Origin: Rana temporaria
Taxonomy: Eukaryota > Chordata > Amphibia > Anura > Ranidae
Direction: 5' to 3'
Assembly (NCBI RefSeq): GCF_905171775.1
Contig: NC_053494.1
Span: forward strand, 44,921,981-44,985,980
DNA length: 64,000 nt
The notes under the pieces are model-generated. The model searched no databases. It saw nothing but the letters and a program-made list of their open reading frames with translations, and was not told where the DNA came from. The translations under genes and the position numbers were made by a program. Within the stretch, counting starts at the first letter, position 1, and the number at the start of each line of letters is the position of its first letter. Below are positions 1 through 10,650 of the stretch, piece after piece.

Positions 1-692
1 TTAAGTAATATTCTAGCAAAAAAAACTGTTTTAGTCTCGTAAACACTGAATCTGAAAAACAGGCTCAGTAACGAAGTGGTTAAATGCTCTAGCTTACAGC
101 AATCAATTGATCTAATAAAAAACGAATCTTTAGTGTTCCTTTAAGAGAGGAATGAAAGGGGCATTCAGAAAACAGAGAGGAATTGAAGGTGGGTACCTGT
201 GCCCTTGGGAGGCCAATGTAAAACATCACATTAATTTGTAGTTTTAGTAGGCATTTATCGACGGTAGGTGGAAGGACATGCCTAACCCAAGGGATCCAAA
301 TTTTGGCAAAGTTGATCACTCTATCCAGCAGCTTTGCCAATATTTTCTTGTAGATAATGGTCTTTTTGACACAGCTTCTAACAGTGTGGAAGTTTAGGGT
401 CAGCAGTTTCTAGGATTTAGCGATGACTTGTTTTGAACTGGCTGTTGGTGATGGCATCTGTTTTTTAGTTGAGTAGTTCTTCACTGGGGTTCAAGGGAAC
501 AGATAAAATGAAACCTCTTCAATGGTATATTTACCAGACCAAAAAGAGAGCAAATTAGAGGTGCTTAAGGTGAATAGCAGTGGTTGGTTTTATTTATTTT
601 TTACATTGCCAGCATCTTTTGGGTGAAATTTTAATTACAAAAGAGCTGATATTTAATTAGACATGCCTTATCCTAAATTATTTTGTATACAG
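1..692. other. GNPTG intron, nothing recognised
   Basis: AT-rich sequence ending in a polypyrimidine/AG acceptor at 691-692. I see no upstream GNPTG exon (the rest of the MRH domain and the signal peptide should lie left of the window) and no recognisable repeat. Confidence 0.6.
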
Positions 693-807
693 GTTTTGTT
701 AGTTTGTGGATCAAGCAACGAGTTGGCATCCGTGTCTGAGCCAAGTACCTGTGTCTACTCCATGACCTTTAAAACTCCTCTAGTTTGTCATCCACATTCA
801 TTATTAG
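693..807 (+). CDS. GNPTG: GNPTG exon (end of MRH domain)
   Basis: 115-nt exon between acceptor AG 691-692 and donor GTAAG at 808. It encodes VLLVCGSSNELASVSEP and onward to HSLL and ends in phase 1. Its cysteines belong to the MRH fold. Confidence 0.92.
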
Positions 808-3800
808 GTAAGTTGGAATACTTGCTTTTTGCGATTGCGACTTCTTTTTGTAAGAGTTACTGATGGTTGGTCTTCTGGTTATAGTGTACCCGACTCTGAA
901 TGCAGAGCTGCGCCGCCGGTGGGATGAAGTTGAGCAGTCTTTGTACGACGAGCTGATCACTGAACAGGTACAATCGGGAACATTCTGTTTTCTTGAAATA
1001 CGACATGTCATTTTTATGAAAGCGATTAGACCTTTCTTCTTCCTTTTTTTAGTTTAAGTGATTCTAAAGTCTTGTTTTAGAAAAAAATATGTTGTGCAGT
1101 TGGTTTTGCGTAGAGTAGCCCGGATCCTCCTCTTCTTGGGTCCCTCTTTGCTTCTCCTGGCCCATCCCTTCTATCAAGTGCCCCCCCAGTCAGCAGCTTC
1201 CTATAGGGGCACCCGAGCTGAGTCACAGCTCCATGTGTCCATTCAAACATGGAGCCCCGACCTGGCCCTGCCCCCTCTTTTCCGTTGATTGGTTGACTTT
1301 GACAGCCGTGGAAGCCAATGCCGCCACCGCTGCTGTGTCTCAGCCAATTTGGAGTGTCCCGGATGATATAGACGCTGGAGAGAGATGAAGCTCAGGTAAG
1401 TATTTGGGGGGGCCCCCTACACACAAGATTTTTTATCTTGATGCATCAGCATTTTATCTTAATGGGGAGGTAAAGGTACAATTTTTATTTTTATTTTTTT
1501 CTAAATAGCTTCCTTTACCTTAGTGCAGTCCTCCTTCACTTACCTCATCCTTAGATTTTGCTTTTAAATGTCCTTATTTCTTCTGAGAAACCCTCACTTC
1601 CTGTTCTTCTGTCTGTAACTCAACACATTAATGAGGGGGTTTTCTCCCTGGTGTGGAGTGTCTTGCTCGCCCCCTCACTTGGACTACAGGAGAGTCAGGA
1701 CACTCTCTATGTTGCAGATAGAAAAAAGGAGCTGTGTGTTAGTGGGCATCCTGACTCTCCTGTAGTCCAAGGGAGGGGGCGAGCACAACACTCCACACCA
1801 GGGAGAAAGCCTTGCATTACTGTGTGGAGTTACAGACAGAACGACAGGAAGTGAGGATTTCTCAGAAGAAATAAGGACATTTAAAAGCAAAATGGAGGGA
1901 TGAGGTGAAGGAGGACTGCACTAAGGTAAAGGAAGCTATTTAGGGAAAAAATTTTTTACCTTTACAACCCCTTTAATGCAATAAGATAAAAAAAACCTTC
2001 TGTCATATGCATATAAAGCTATCCTTTTAACCCTGTTGGCCACTGTCTGCCTTTGTTATCCCACCACTTACGACACTTTCCTTCCTTCCTATTGTACTCA
2101 TTTGTGTAAATCGGGAATCAAGGAGGTGCTCCCGACACAAACACTGACAGCAATACAATTCTGACAATGGTTCTAACCTTAACACATTCTATCCAAAATC
2201 TTAAAATATTTTTTGTCTGTAAATCTACTGTAACTCATCAAATTCACGTACAGTCCTTGTGCTGTAAGTGCTGCTCTTTTAGTACATTCACCAATCAGTG
2301 CCAGTTAAATGTAATGTTTCGTGTGATCTGGTTTGGGTTATGTTGTCTCAGGTAGATGTTAAATCTTCATGTTTTGTGTTTTATTATTCATGCTTAGGGT
2401 TACAGGAAACGGCTCCGAGAAATATTTGAAGAAGCAAATTACTTAAAGTCCACAGGAAGCAAAAGTGAAGATAAAGAAAACCAGACAGAGCCCAAGTCAT
2501 TTGAGACCCTGGAGAAGTGTAGTGTGGTATGTCTTATGGGATCACTAGTGAACATGCTGGCTGTCATGGTAATCTCTTGTTGTCGGTACTGTCTGAATTT
2601 TTATTTTTTGTAGGCACACAATGAACTGTTTGGGGAAGTTAAGCGTCTCAAGAGCATTCTAGACAAAAATGGGATTTCTTATCTTAAAAATGGTAAGCAA
2701 CAAACTGTGCATTACAATATTTACTTACCAAGGTAGTAATGTGTACAGTGCCTATAGTAGCCAGTCATATTTTATCCTTATTTTATTTAGCATAGTCAGA
2801 TCAATGAAATATCATTTATGTTAATAATGTTAGTTTTTTTTTTTTTGTAATGTAACTCTGCATGAAACATTGTTTTTTTTTTTAATTAAATAATTTAAGA
2901 GGGCGTGTTTAGGAGTTGGGTGGGGCAACAGTTGGTGAGTAACTCTTAAGGCCTGGATAGTAGCTCAGAACTTAAAATATTGAGCCCTGCTCTATAATAT
3001 TAGGATCTCTCTGTTCTGTATACTATAGGCCCAGGACCTAGAGTTTGCCCGATTTGTATGGCTCTGCCCAGTACCCTTAAATAAAAAATAAACCCTGGAA
3101 GTGCAGTCACTGTAAATCTGAGGGGAAAATCTGAAATGAGGGGAAGCTCTGTTGATTTTATCATCCAATCTAAAATGCTGTTTTTTATTTTCCTTGAATG
3201 CCCCCCTCAGATCTACAGTGACTGCACTTTTAGTGTAATTTCAAGTGCACTTTTAGTTTGCATTTGTAGTGCAAAGTGGATTTGCCTTTTAGTAAATGAC
3301 CCCCTGAGTGTCAGATGCAGTAATCGCCTGAACAGATCTTCTGGCCTTTCTGATGTGATCTTTTCCAGGTATACTTTTTTGTCATGGTAGGGCCATTTCA
3401 CTAACGGAAATGGTGCTTCAGTTCTGAGGCGTAGGCAGAACATGTTTTACTGCTGCTGTAATTACGATGATGAGACAATGGGGGGTTATTTACTAAAGGC
3501 AAATCCACTTTGCACTTGGAAACAGTTGTTGTAAATCTGAGGGGAAGCTCTGCTGATTTTATCATCCAATCATGTGCAAGGAAAAATGCTGTTTTTTATT
3601 TTCCTTGCATGTCCCCCTCGGATCTACAGTGACTGCACTTCCAATGCAAAGTGGATTTGCCTTTTGTAAATATGCCCCAATGCCTAGATATGAATATGCT
3701 CAAGGCTGAGTAAATAAGTGAGGAGGTATTTCAGTGTGATAAAAAAAAAAAAAAAATCAAACAAACATAAAATAACAAACATAAAATATTACTTTTTTTG

Positions 3801-3964
3801 GAGGTGATAATATATGAAATGGATGTTTAAATTGTAATCCATGTTTTACATTCCTAGAGTCAAATAAGGCTATTCAGCATCCAGTTCCTTCAAGTCCAAA
3901 TGCTGCCAGAGAGGAAGAAAGATTTCACCTTCGTGGCGATACTGGTGCTAGAGATGACCAATAA
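693..3964 (+). CDS. GNPTG: N-acetylglucosamine-1-phosphotransferase subunit gamma, last five coding exons
   Basis: GNPTG is the soluble gamma subunit of the Golgi hexameric phosphotransferase that starts mannose-6-phosphate tagging of lysosomal enzymes. Exons are 693-807, 885-967, 2398-2526, 2614-2692 and 3858-3964, all with AG/GT borders and compatible phases: 171 codons including the TAA stop at 3962-3964. The first exon holds the end of the MRH (mannose-6-phosphate receptor homology) domain, with the family signature SEPSTCVYSMTFKTPLVC and HSLLVYP across the first junction. Next come WDEVEQSLYDELIT, a poorly conserved linker, the helical stretch AHNELFGEVKRLKSIL and a variable hydrophilic tail ending RGDTGARDDQ. 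Signal peptide and most of the MRH domain lie left of the window. UNKL converges from the other side, as in mammals. The identification rests on remembered family sequence and synteny, not on a search. Confidence 0.93.
885..967 (+). CDS. GNPTG: GNPTG exon
   Basis: 83-nt exon after acceptor ATAG (881-884), donor GTACAA at 968. It completes the split valine codon and encodes YPTLNAELRRRWDEVEQ to ELITEQ, typical of GNPTG just after the MRH domain. Ends in phase 0. Confidence 0.92.
1090..1458. repeat. Interspersed repeat, left part, split by the MITE at 1459-1976
   Basis: GC-rich segment with a frog-type repeat look (GAGTAGCCCGGATCCTCCTC near 1114). Its terminal motif TTTTTTATCTTGATGCATCA near 1430 reappears in opposite orientation at 1977-2000 (ATGCAATAAGATAAAAAAAA). 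The foldback MITE therefore sits inside a pre-existing palindromic terminus of this repeat. Confidence 0.55.
1459..1976. mobile_element. Foldback MITE with TTAA ends (piggyBac-like), family A
   Basis: TTAA at both ends (1459-1462, 1973-1976). The right terminus reads ACCTTTACAACCCCTTTAA and the left is its degraded complement. The arms stay complementary for about 230 bp (AGTGCAGTCCTCCTTCACTT near 1522 against AAGGAGGACTGCACTAAGG near 1908). No transposase. A second member lies at 36239-36598. Confidence 0.85.
1977..2397. other. GNPTG intron remainder
   Basis: The first ~30 bases finish the repeat interrupted by the MITE. The rest is AT-rich with no recognised element, ending in a TTATTATTCATGCTTAG acceptor. 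Confidence 0.5.
2398..2526 (+). CDS. GNPTG: GNPTG exon
   Basis: 129 nt, phase 0 to 0, acceptor CTTAG and donor GTATGT. It encodes GYRKRLREIFEEANYLK and on to FETLEKCSV, the linker between the MRH domain and the C-terminal helix. The SFETLEKC block is the conserved anchor. Confidence 0.9.
2614..2692 (+). CDS. GNPTG: GNPTG exon (C-terminal helix)
   Basis: 79 nt, acceptor TTTGTAG and donor GTAAGC. It encodes AHNELFGEVKRLKSIL to GISYLKN, the charged helix conserved in the family. Ends in phase 1. Confidence 0.9.
3060..3306. mobile_element. MITE copy, older
   Basis: Shares TCAGATCTACAGTGACTGCA, the AAGTGGATTTGCCTTTTAG end and CTGATTTTATCATCCAATC-type internal sequence with the element at 3482-3678. 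Its left part is rearranged. Sits in the last GNPTG intron. Confidence 0.65.
3482..3678. mobile_element. MITE copy with intact terminal inverted repeats
   Basis: About 200 bp bounded by GGGGTTATTTACTAAAGGCA and the inverted partner GCCTTTTGTAAATATGCCCC. The internal TIR AAATCCACTTTGCA pairs with TGCAAAGTGGATTT. Same family as 3060-3306. Confidence 0.8.
3858..3964 (+). CDS. GNPTG: GNPTG last coding exon
   Basis: Acceptor ACATTCCTAG. It completes a split Glu codon and encodes SNKAIQHPVPSSPNAAREEE to the C-terminus, stop TAA 3962-3964. Low conservation is expected for this tail. Confidence 0.85.
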
Positions 3965-4397
3965 TCTTTGCTGCCGTCTGTGGATGTAATTTCTGTTATT
4001 ACAATTGCATTAGTTGTGGAACCATCTTTGTGACGAAGACAAAATACCTCCTATTTATTGGAATATGATACAATGGTGATACCAACTCCTTGAGCTGTAT
4101 AGCCAAATGTTGAGCATTTACCTGTTGTATTTATGTGTACAAGGGGCCATCTTATTTTCAAGGCTGTCAAAGAAGATTTTTTTTGCATAGCAGATGCAGT
4201 GAGTGATATACAAAACCTGCAGCAGAGGAAACCAATCCTTTTTGTTTTTTATTCTGTGTGCTAAACTGAAATGTCTGCTGCTGTATCAAGAATCTGCTTC
4301 AGATATTTGTATAACTTTTCCATACAGCCAAAAGTTGGCACCAAAGCACCTCCATACTGGAACAAGTTTATTAAAGAACTGTTTGACCCCACTGGTA
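3965..4397 (+). other. GNPTG: GNPTG 3' UTR
   Basis: About 430 nt of non-repetitive sequence after the stop, with a poly(A) hexamer ATTAAA at 4370-4375. An A-run begins at 4397, about 22 nt downstream, which would place cleavage near there. The exact end is an inference. Confidence 0.6.
4370..4375 (+). promoter_or_regulatory. GNPTG: Polyadenylation signal ATTAAA
   Basis: Common variant hexamer about 22 nt before the likely cleavage site of GNPTG. An AATAAA also occurs at 4504-4509, beyond the (TA)n tract. Confidence 0.5.
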
Positions 4398-4419
4398 AAA
4401 AAAAAAAAAGTGGTTGAAG

Positions 4420-4424
<5 letters not shown>

Positions 4425-4491
<67 letters not shown>
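4425..4491. repeat. (TA)n microsatellite
   Basis: About 33 uninterrupted TA units. Confidence 0.98.
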
Positions 4492-4493
<2 letters not shown>

Positions 4494-4542
4494 TAATTTT
4501 TTTAATAAAAAAATATTGGTTCATTCCCTTTTAGACCCCTTT

Positions 4543-4865
4543 CAAACTGGGTAGACCTGCCGTTAGCACTGCTCGTTTTAGCAGTGCTTTTGTAAAAAAA
4601 AAAAAAAAAAAATTGTAAAAAGTCCTCTTTTGCGGTACTTTTAAAAATGTTTGTTAGTGCTGCCCATTCATTGCAATGGGCAGGGTGTTTTGGGAGCTCC
4701 CAACCTGCCCCAAAGATGCTGCTTGCAGGACTTTTTGTAACGTCCAGCAAGCACACCGACCCAGTGTGAAAAGACACACTACAATGAATGGGAGGCAGTT
4801 TTCAGAGGCTATTTCTAGCGCTAAAGCGTCTGAAAAATCACATGGATGTGAAAGTAGCCTTATGG
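4543..4865. mobile_element. hAT-like MITE (CCTTTCA-CACTG type)
   Basis: Begins CCCCTTTCAAACTGGGTAG and ends near ATGTGAAAGTAGCC. Internal GCCCATTCATTGCAATGGGC and CCAGCAAGCACACCG are shared with 13188-13598. Edges approximate. Confidence 0.65.
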
Positions 4866-5355
4866 TGGTCCCATAAGTTTATTTTCAGTTTTGTCAGATC
4901 AATATAACTGTAAAGATAGGAGAGTCTACCACACTGGATATAAGCTAAAGAAATGTTGGAGGCAGGCTGGTAAATTGTGTGGACCTCCCAGCTCAAATCG
5001 TAGAAATTCATGTGCAGAGTATTACATCAGAATAGACATGTTGATTGTGCTACAAATAGTACACTACATAGAACAATTATTCTACAGCAAGTAAACAGCA
5101 GGCAGTTCTTATTTTGTGATAGAAAAAAATGTCGGGTTGTTACACGTTATCATCTGTTCCACTTGGGAATGAAATCCAGCGTTTTTTTTTTTTATCAGTT
5201 TTAATGTTTTCCTTATTAAGTTTAAAGAGAAAAGTGATATTTCTTGCACAACCCAAAGCTATGCCTGTTAATGGTGCTCTGCTGAGATTTTATGTTAAAG
5301 ATGAATTCTAGGGAGGTATAAAAGACAAATTATTGCAGATGTTTATTCATTCATG
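4866..5355. other. Unassigned intergenic DNA
   Basis: No gene, repeat boundary or regulatory site recognised. Confidence 0.4.
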
Positions 5356-5363
5356 GTTTAAAT

Positions 5364-5516
5364 CAGGGATATGCAATTAGCGGACCTCCAGCTGTTGCAG
5401 AACTACAAGTCCCATGAGGCATAGCAAGACCCTGACAGACACAAGCATGTCACCCAGAGGCATGATGGGACTTGTAGTTTTGCAACAGCTGGAGGTCCGC
5501 TAATTGCATATCCCTG
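5364..5516. mobile_element. Complete foldback hAT MITE with 8-bp target duplication
   Basis: Element CAGGGATATGCAATTAGCGG to its exact inverse ending CATATCCCTG, flanked by the direct 8-bp repeat GTTTAAAT (5356-5363 and 5517-5524). Arms of about 55 bp are nearly perfect inverted copies. An 8-bp duplication and CAG..CTG-like ends are hAT hallmarks. Confidence 0.93.
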
Positions 5517-5814
5517 GTTTAAATTATATATATATATTGCTAGTAATTGTAGCATTGTACCTGAATTTGACTTGCTCCATAAAAGGCATGGATGAGTGAG
5601 TTTGGGGTGGAGGAACTTGACTGGCCTGCATAGAGTCCTGACCTAACCCGAAAGAACACATTTGGAATGAATTAGAGCCGAGACCAACATCAGTGCCTGA
5701 CCTCACAATCGGACTTCTGGAAGAATGGTCAAACATTCCCAGAGATACACTCCTAAACCTTGTGGACAACCTTTTCCAGAAGTGTTATAGCTGCAAATGG
5801 TGGACCAACTCGTA

Positions 5815-5942
5815 ATTGAACCCTTTATCGGCCGCTAGCGGGGGTTAATACCGCACCGCTAGCGGCCGATTCCCACGGCAATCCCAACGGTTTTTAGCGG
5901 CGCTATACCGCCACTCCTGCTCCAATGTGAAAGGGAGCTTAA
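5815..5942. mobile_element. Truncated MITE fragment
   Basis: GGCCGCTAGCGGGGGTTAAT and CCACTCCTGCTCCAATGTGA match the internal and right-end style of the 13188-13598 family. No left terminus. Confidence 0.55.
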
Positions 5943-6958
5943 AGCTAGAGGCCAATTGGCTGCTATGCACAACTGCTCCAAATTGTCTACTGTCGTTTCT
6001 GTCAAACAAAAGCTTGCACTTCTGTATTTAGCCTCTTGTGAACAATGCTTTATTACCAATGATTAACAAAACACACAGCACAAAAGATCAAAAATTATTT
6101 TAATTCCCATATTGATAATAAAAATAATTCCATGAATTTTGTAAACCATTGCATAAATGCTATAGTGTAAAAGTTTTTTTTTTTTTTTTCTTAAAAACAA
6201 GTGTTAACAATTTTAAACGATTTCACTATAAGTAAATGATTATGCCATTATAAATAATACCTTCTTTATCAGGAAAAGAAACAATCCCATTCACAAGACC
6301 ATTCTTTTTGATACAAGCAAACCAAATTAGCTTTCATAAATTAATACATGTAAAATCTATAATATTTAAGGTCTTATGCTGACCACAGTTACACAAATGT
6401 ACTGTAACAATATTACTAATATTTAAACACTAGATAAAAGGTTATTTTCAATGTGAACAGATAACCAAAAAAGGATATGTTTTTCAGATTAAATTTCAAT
6501 GCAGATTTATCATCAAAATAAGATCAAGTCTGTCTACCCCACTTATTTAAACTCCTAAATGTTGGCCGAAATGCTGCTTTTAGATCCCAAGATGATAGTC
6601 TGTATAAATATTTGTCAAGTGATCTGTGTGTAAGAAAAGGATCAGCCAATCTAAACTCTGATCCTCCTCTTCAGTGGAGATCACATGATCCAGACAACAC
6701 CCAATGGAATTTTTGTGGTCTGCTAATGTTTGAATTTAGTAGCGTGTGATAGACAGAGGATGCAGGGATGGTATTTTGATTATAGGTCCACTTTAAGTCT
6801 TAAAATAGCTAAATTGAAAAGCTCTACAATATGCAGCTTGAATTCCAATGTAATTCCTTCAACCTCTGCAAAACCCTGAGAAACCAAAACATTTGCATTT
6901 TTATCCCCAGATAATGCTTTATGGCAATATCCATATAAAATGTATCCGCTACAAGCAT

Positions 6959-7309
6959 TTAAAGGAGAACTCCAGTCAAAATTTAAAGAAAAAAAAATAT
7001 TTGGTTTTAAATACTTGGCATTTTTTTTTTTTTTTTTACACAAGGTGTAGAGTTACGTCAACTAAAGATTACAAATCCGTTCTCCGGATTTACATCAAAT
7101 TCATATACAAAAATTGTCTTAAATTTTAGATGACTTTTTTTCCCATGTATATTTGTATTCGCAACATGCACAGGAAGGCTTTTGGAGACCAAAAACTGGC
7201 TTTGGTGCTTTTTCTACCACACACATCCAGTAACAGATATGAGAGACAGGTAAATAAGTATTCCTATTTAGTATACAGTTTATATGCTTTGCCTAGAGTT
7301 CTCCTTTAA
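6959..7309. mobile_element. TTAA-flanked MITE
   Basis: TTAAAGGAGAACTCCAGTCA at the left and GCCTAGAGTTCTCCTTTAA at the right: inverted termini inside TTAA (6959-6962, 7306-7309). Non-coding. Confidence 0.8.
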
Positions 7310-7959
7310 TTATTTGGTCAAATATCTCTTTACACAGGTAATTAATGACAATTTATAGTTCATAAAAATGAATTTGATATATTTCTATAATTGCTAATAG
7401 TGCATCTATTCATCAGTTGTGTTTTATATTTTCAATTTGAAATATTTGCATAAAATATTTAGTAGGATTTATTAATACCAATGTTACCTGCACATTACAA
7501 GTAATACTTCTGCATAAATAACACCATGAAGACATTTTGTCATCGGTTAAACTACGCCCACCAGAACATTTGGGCTGTTAATAGTGCAAAGAGCAGATGT
7601 GGGCTGTAACCCATGGCAACCAATCGCAAATTAGTTTCCATCAGTTCTCCCACTTAGCTGCAGAAAGCCAATTCCAGACTTTGCGCCAGGCATTACTGCA
7701 TTTTATTGCTCTTTGAACCATGTTATTGGATAAGACATTCTTAATAAACTGTCAGGAATAAAAATACTATAAAATAAAGGATCCTATAAAGAGTTTCTCT
7801 GGGAAAGATTGTAATTATTTTAACTTATTGCAGAGGGGGGCCTGTACAGCAATCCACATTCTTCAGCTTATCACTACCAGCTTTTACAAGTCTGGGGACC
7901 TCATCAGAAATCAACCTTAATGAGAAGATGGAGCCAATATTACTTATTACATTCTAAAT

Positions 7960-8530
7960 GTACTGAAGGCACCGCTTGCCGACCGCCTCACACAGAATGG
8001 CACGGGCAGGTACGCCCCTTTAAAACTTCTGCCCAGTGGGCGCGCGCCCGCCACGTGCCTCGTGAGCGTATTTGCGGGTCCCGAGAACTTAATGTTCCCG
8101 GGCGGCCCGCGGTTGCGGTCGGCAAAGGTAGAACAGGGGGACGTCTTTGTAAACAAGCCATTCCCCTATTCTGCCTAGTGAAACTGTCACTGATTACTGT
8201 TACCCATGATCGGGAACAGACATCAGTGACGTGCCACGTGTAGCCACGCCCTCTAATAGTAACAATCACTCCCTAGGGAACACTTAACCCCTACGGCGCC
8301 ACCTAGTGGTTAACCCCTTCACTGCCAGTATAATTTTTACAGTACAGAAGTACAATGTGATCTGGTTGTAGTGAGTTTCCAAAAGTAGTGCATGCACTAC
8401 TTTTGATGCTCTGCAGTGCAATAGAGCCCATCCAAAATGAATGGGCTCAAATCCCACCACCCTGAACTGTATGCGACTTGCAGAGGAATGCACAGTGTGT
8501 CCCTGTACAATTCCTAGTGTGAACCGGCCC
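7960..8530. repeat. GC-rich interspersed repeat, likely composite
   Basis: Begins CACCGCTTGCCGACCGCCTC and includes GC-rich sequence to about 8300, then GTTAACCCCTTCACTGCCAG. It runs into a hAT-like right end TAGTGTGAACCGGCCCTAAG near 8515-8534. Recognised as a dispersed frog-type repeat from memory. Confidence 0.55.
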
Positions 8531-10510
8531 TAAGTGAAGGAAGTCTATGCATGTATGGCTAAGCCTTAGTCCTGCAAACTGTAGATTAGGGCTCCAACTT
8601 GGAACCCCTAGCTTTCCTGGGCAAGTTTGACAGCTGAAGATTGTAAATCACTGAACAACCACCATCTGTGAGGGAGATTTAAATAGGGGAGACTGCATGG
8701 ATTAGAACATTTGAAGGGCTCCCAGACTTCAAGCAACCCTGTACTGAGAAAAAAGTATGAAAAGCATTGCTAAATGTTTGTTGCCAGCACTTTGTCTACT
8801 TTTGCTTGCTCAGTGGTGCCTTCTAGTGCAGCCTACCATCCCCAAAAAGTTTGCAAATACCTACTTCTGAAAGATAGCATTTGCATTCGGTTAGGCTCAC
8901 CTCTCGTTTTTTTTTTGTGCAGCAGTGTATGGGTCTGATGACTGGATTTTTGGAGTCAGGGCTAGTCTACACACGTGCCACATATCAGAAAGTAGAGTTT
9001 TTTTTATGGTGTATAAGTGGATAGCACTGTGCTGATAGGAAGAAGCATTACTTTGCCTTCAATACAAAAGCTGCTTTAAAATGTAACTGCAACATCTTCA
9101 GCACAACGCTTCTCTAAAGCTTAAATTAATTGTTCTCCACAACCCACCTGGAGATTGAGGGTGGAACTTTATACCCCACAAACCAGCTTCTAGCCATCAG
9201 CACCATTAATTATTTCAGAGACAGGCACACCCCTTCTTGGCTTTATTATAATGAAGTATACATGTAAATTTTGATTCAAATGCGTTATGACAACATTGAT
9301 GTTGATTATGCATACACAACAGCCAAAAGGAGAGAAAGAAACTATGCAACAACCATGGACTTTGCTGGCAGCGAGAAGCAGGTCTGCAGCAGTATCAATA
9401 AATTCCCCCACCCCAGTGGGTTGTGCATAGAGCAAGAAACATAAATACTAAAATGATGGGCTTCTACAGCTAGACGTGTTGCTGCATTTCAGTTCACTGG
9501 ATGTTGACTTTAAATCATTATTTAACATAAATTCTTGTAACTTTCACATAAAACCTTGGTTTTCTTTTTTAGCTTTCTTCTGTGCATATCAAGTAGCATT
9601 ATTATTGTATTTTGGTTTTTACGTTTCATTGCCTTTTGTGGCGGAACTCGGCTATTTTCTCTGCATGTTAGTCTATTTGCATCCAGAGAAGAACAAAAAA
9701 TAAATATTTCTTACACCAAAATGCACAGAAAGAAGCTAGAAAAAGTTGACTTGATCATAAAATAAGGAAGCAGAGCTTAAAAAAATAAAAGCAAGTAACG
9801 GATTGAACTATAAAACAATAAGCCCTCTCTAGGTAAAATGTCAATTTAAATATCAAAATTACGATAGCCTGCCTAGGCTACTCAATCATAAAGACACAAG
9901 AGGACTGCATCTAATCAATATAGATGGTGCTGCTATCAACTCAGGGTTATTTTTTTCTTTGCTCCAAGTGAAAACAAGCTGCTCTTTCAAAAAAGATTCA
10001 CATTTTGGTACATTTCTTTGGTCTGTTCCTTTTCTTGAAAAAAATACTAAAGAATAAAAATTGTATTTTTTTGCCCAGCTGGGACAAGGTTTAACTATTG
10101 CATGGTTTTCAACAACATAGCACCTAGAAGTACACAGTAAAAACATACACAGCTACATGGGTCAGAGGGATGCAAGTCATTACCAGTCCACAACAAATTG
10201 CTGGAGGACACACTGAAATGGCTGTCAATGAAATAATATAAAGGAACTAGGGTACTGAGATGATTATTACATTCATTATATGTTACAACTTTTTTATAAG
10301 TAACACAAGTAGCCCTAGTATCTAAATTCATTCCGAAATTGCCTAACAAATAATAGTGAAAATGCCACCTACCAATGTATGAAGGAAGTCTGATTTCTTT
10401 TGTTCCTACCAAACATAAATAGGCTTAATGTTAGCAAAATGGTTGCATTGGCTGTACCTAAGCATTGGGTAAACTTAAAGGGTTCATTCACTCTTTCCTG
10501 TTCAAATGCA

Positions 10511-10650
10511 GTGGGGTTTATTTACTAAAGCTACAGAGTGCAAAATGAGTCACAGTTCTGCATAGAAACCAATCTAACCTCAGCTTGTTTAATTAAGCAA
10601 TAAAACCTGGAAGCTGATTGGTTTCTATGTATAAAAACAGCACTGTATGT
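10511..10650. repeat. MITE fragment
   Basis: GGGGTTTATTTACTAAAGCT resembles the terminus at 3482. CATAGAAACCAATC and GATTGGTTTCTATG form an inverted pair. Incomplete. Confidence 0.5.

Noticed and set aside
1058..1288. 76-residue frame in a GNPTG intron as an alternative exon
   Set aside because: Falls in a dispersed repeat and has no matching splice sites or family similarity.
4203..4524. Frames rich in Tyr-Ile repeats on both strands, also at 44952-45281 and 47664-48023
   Set aside because: Translations of (TA)n microsatellites.
7920..8269. Overlapping frames of 93-107 residues on both strands
   Set aside because: Lie in a GC-rich dispersed repeat, with no domain and no splice context.
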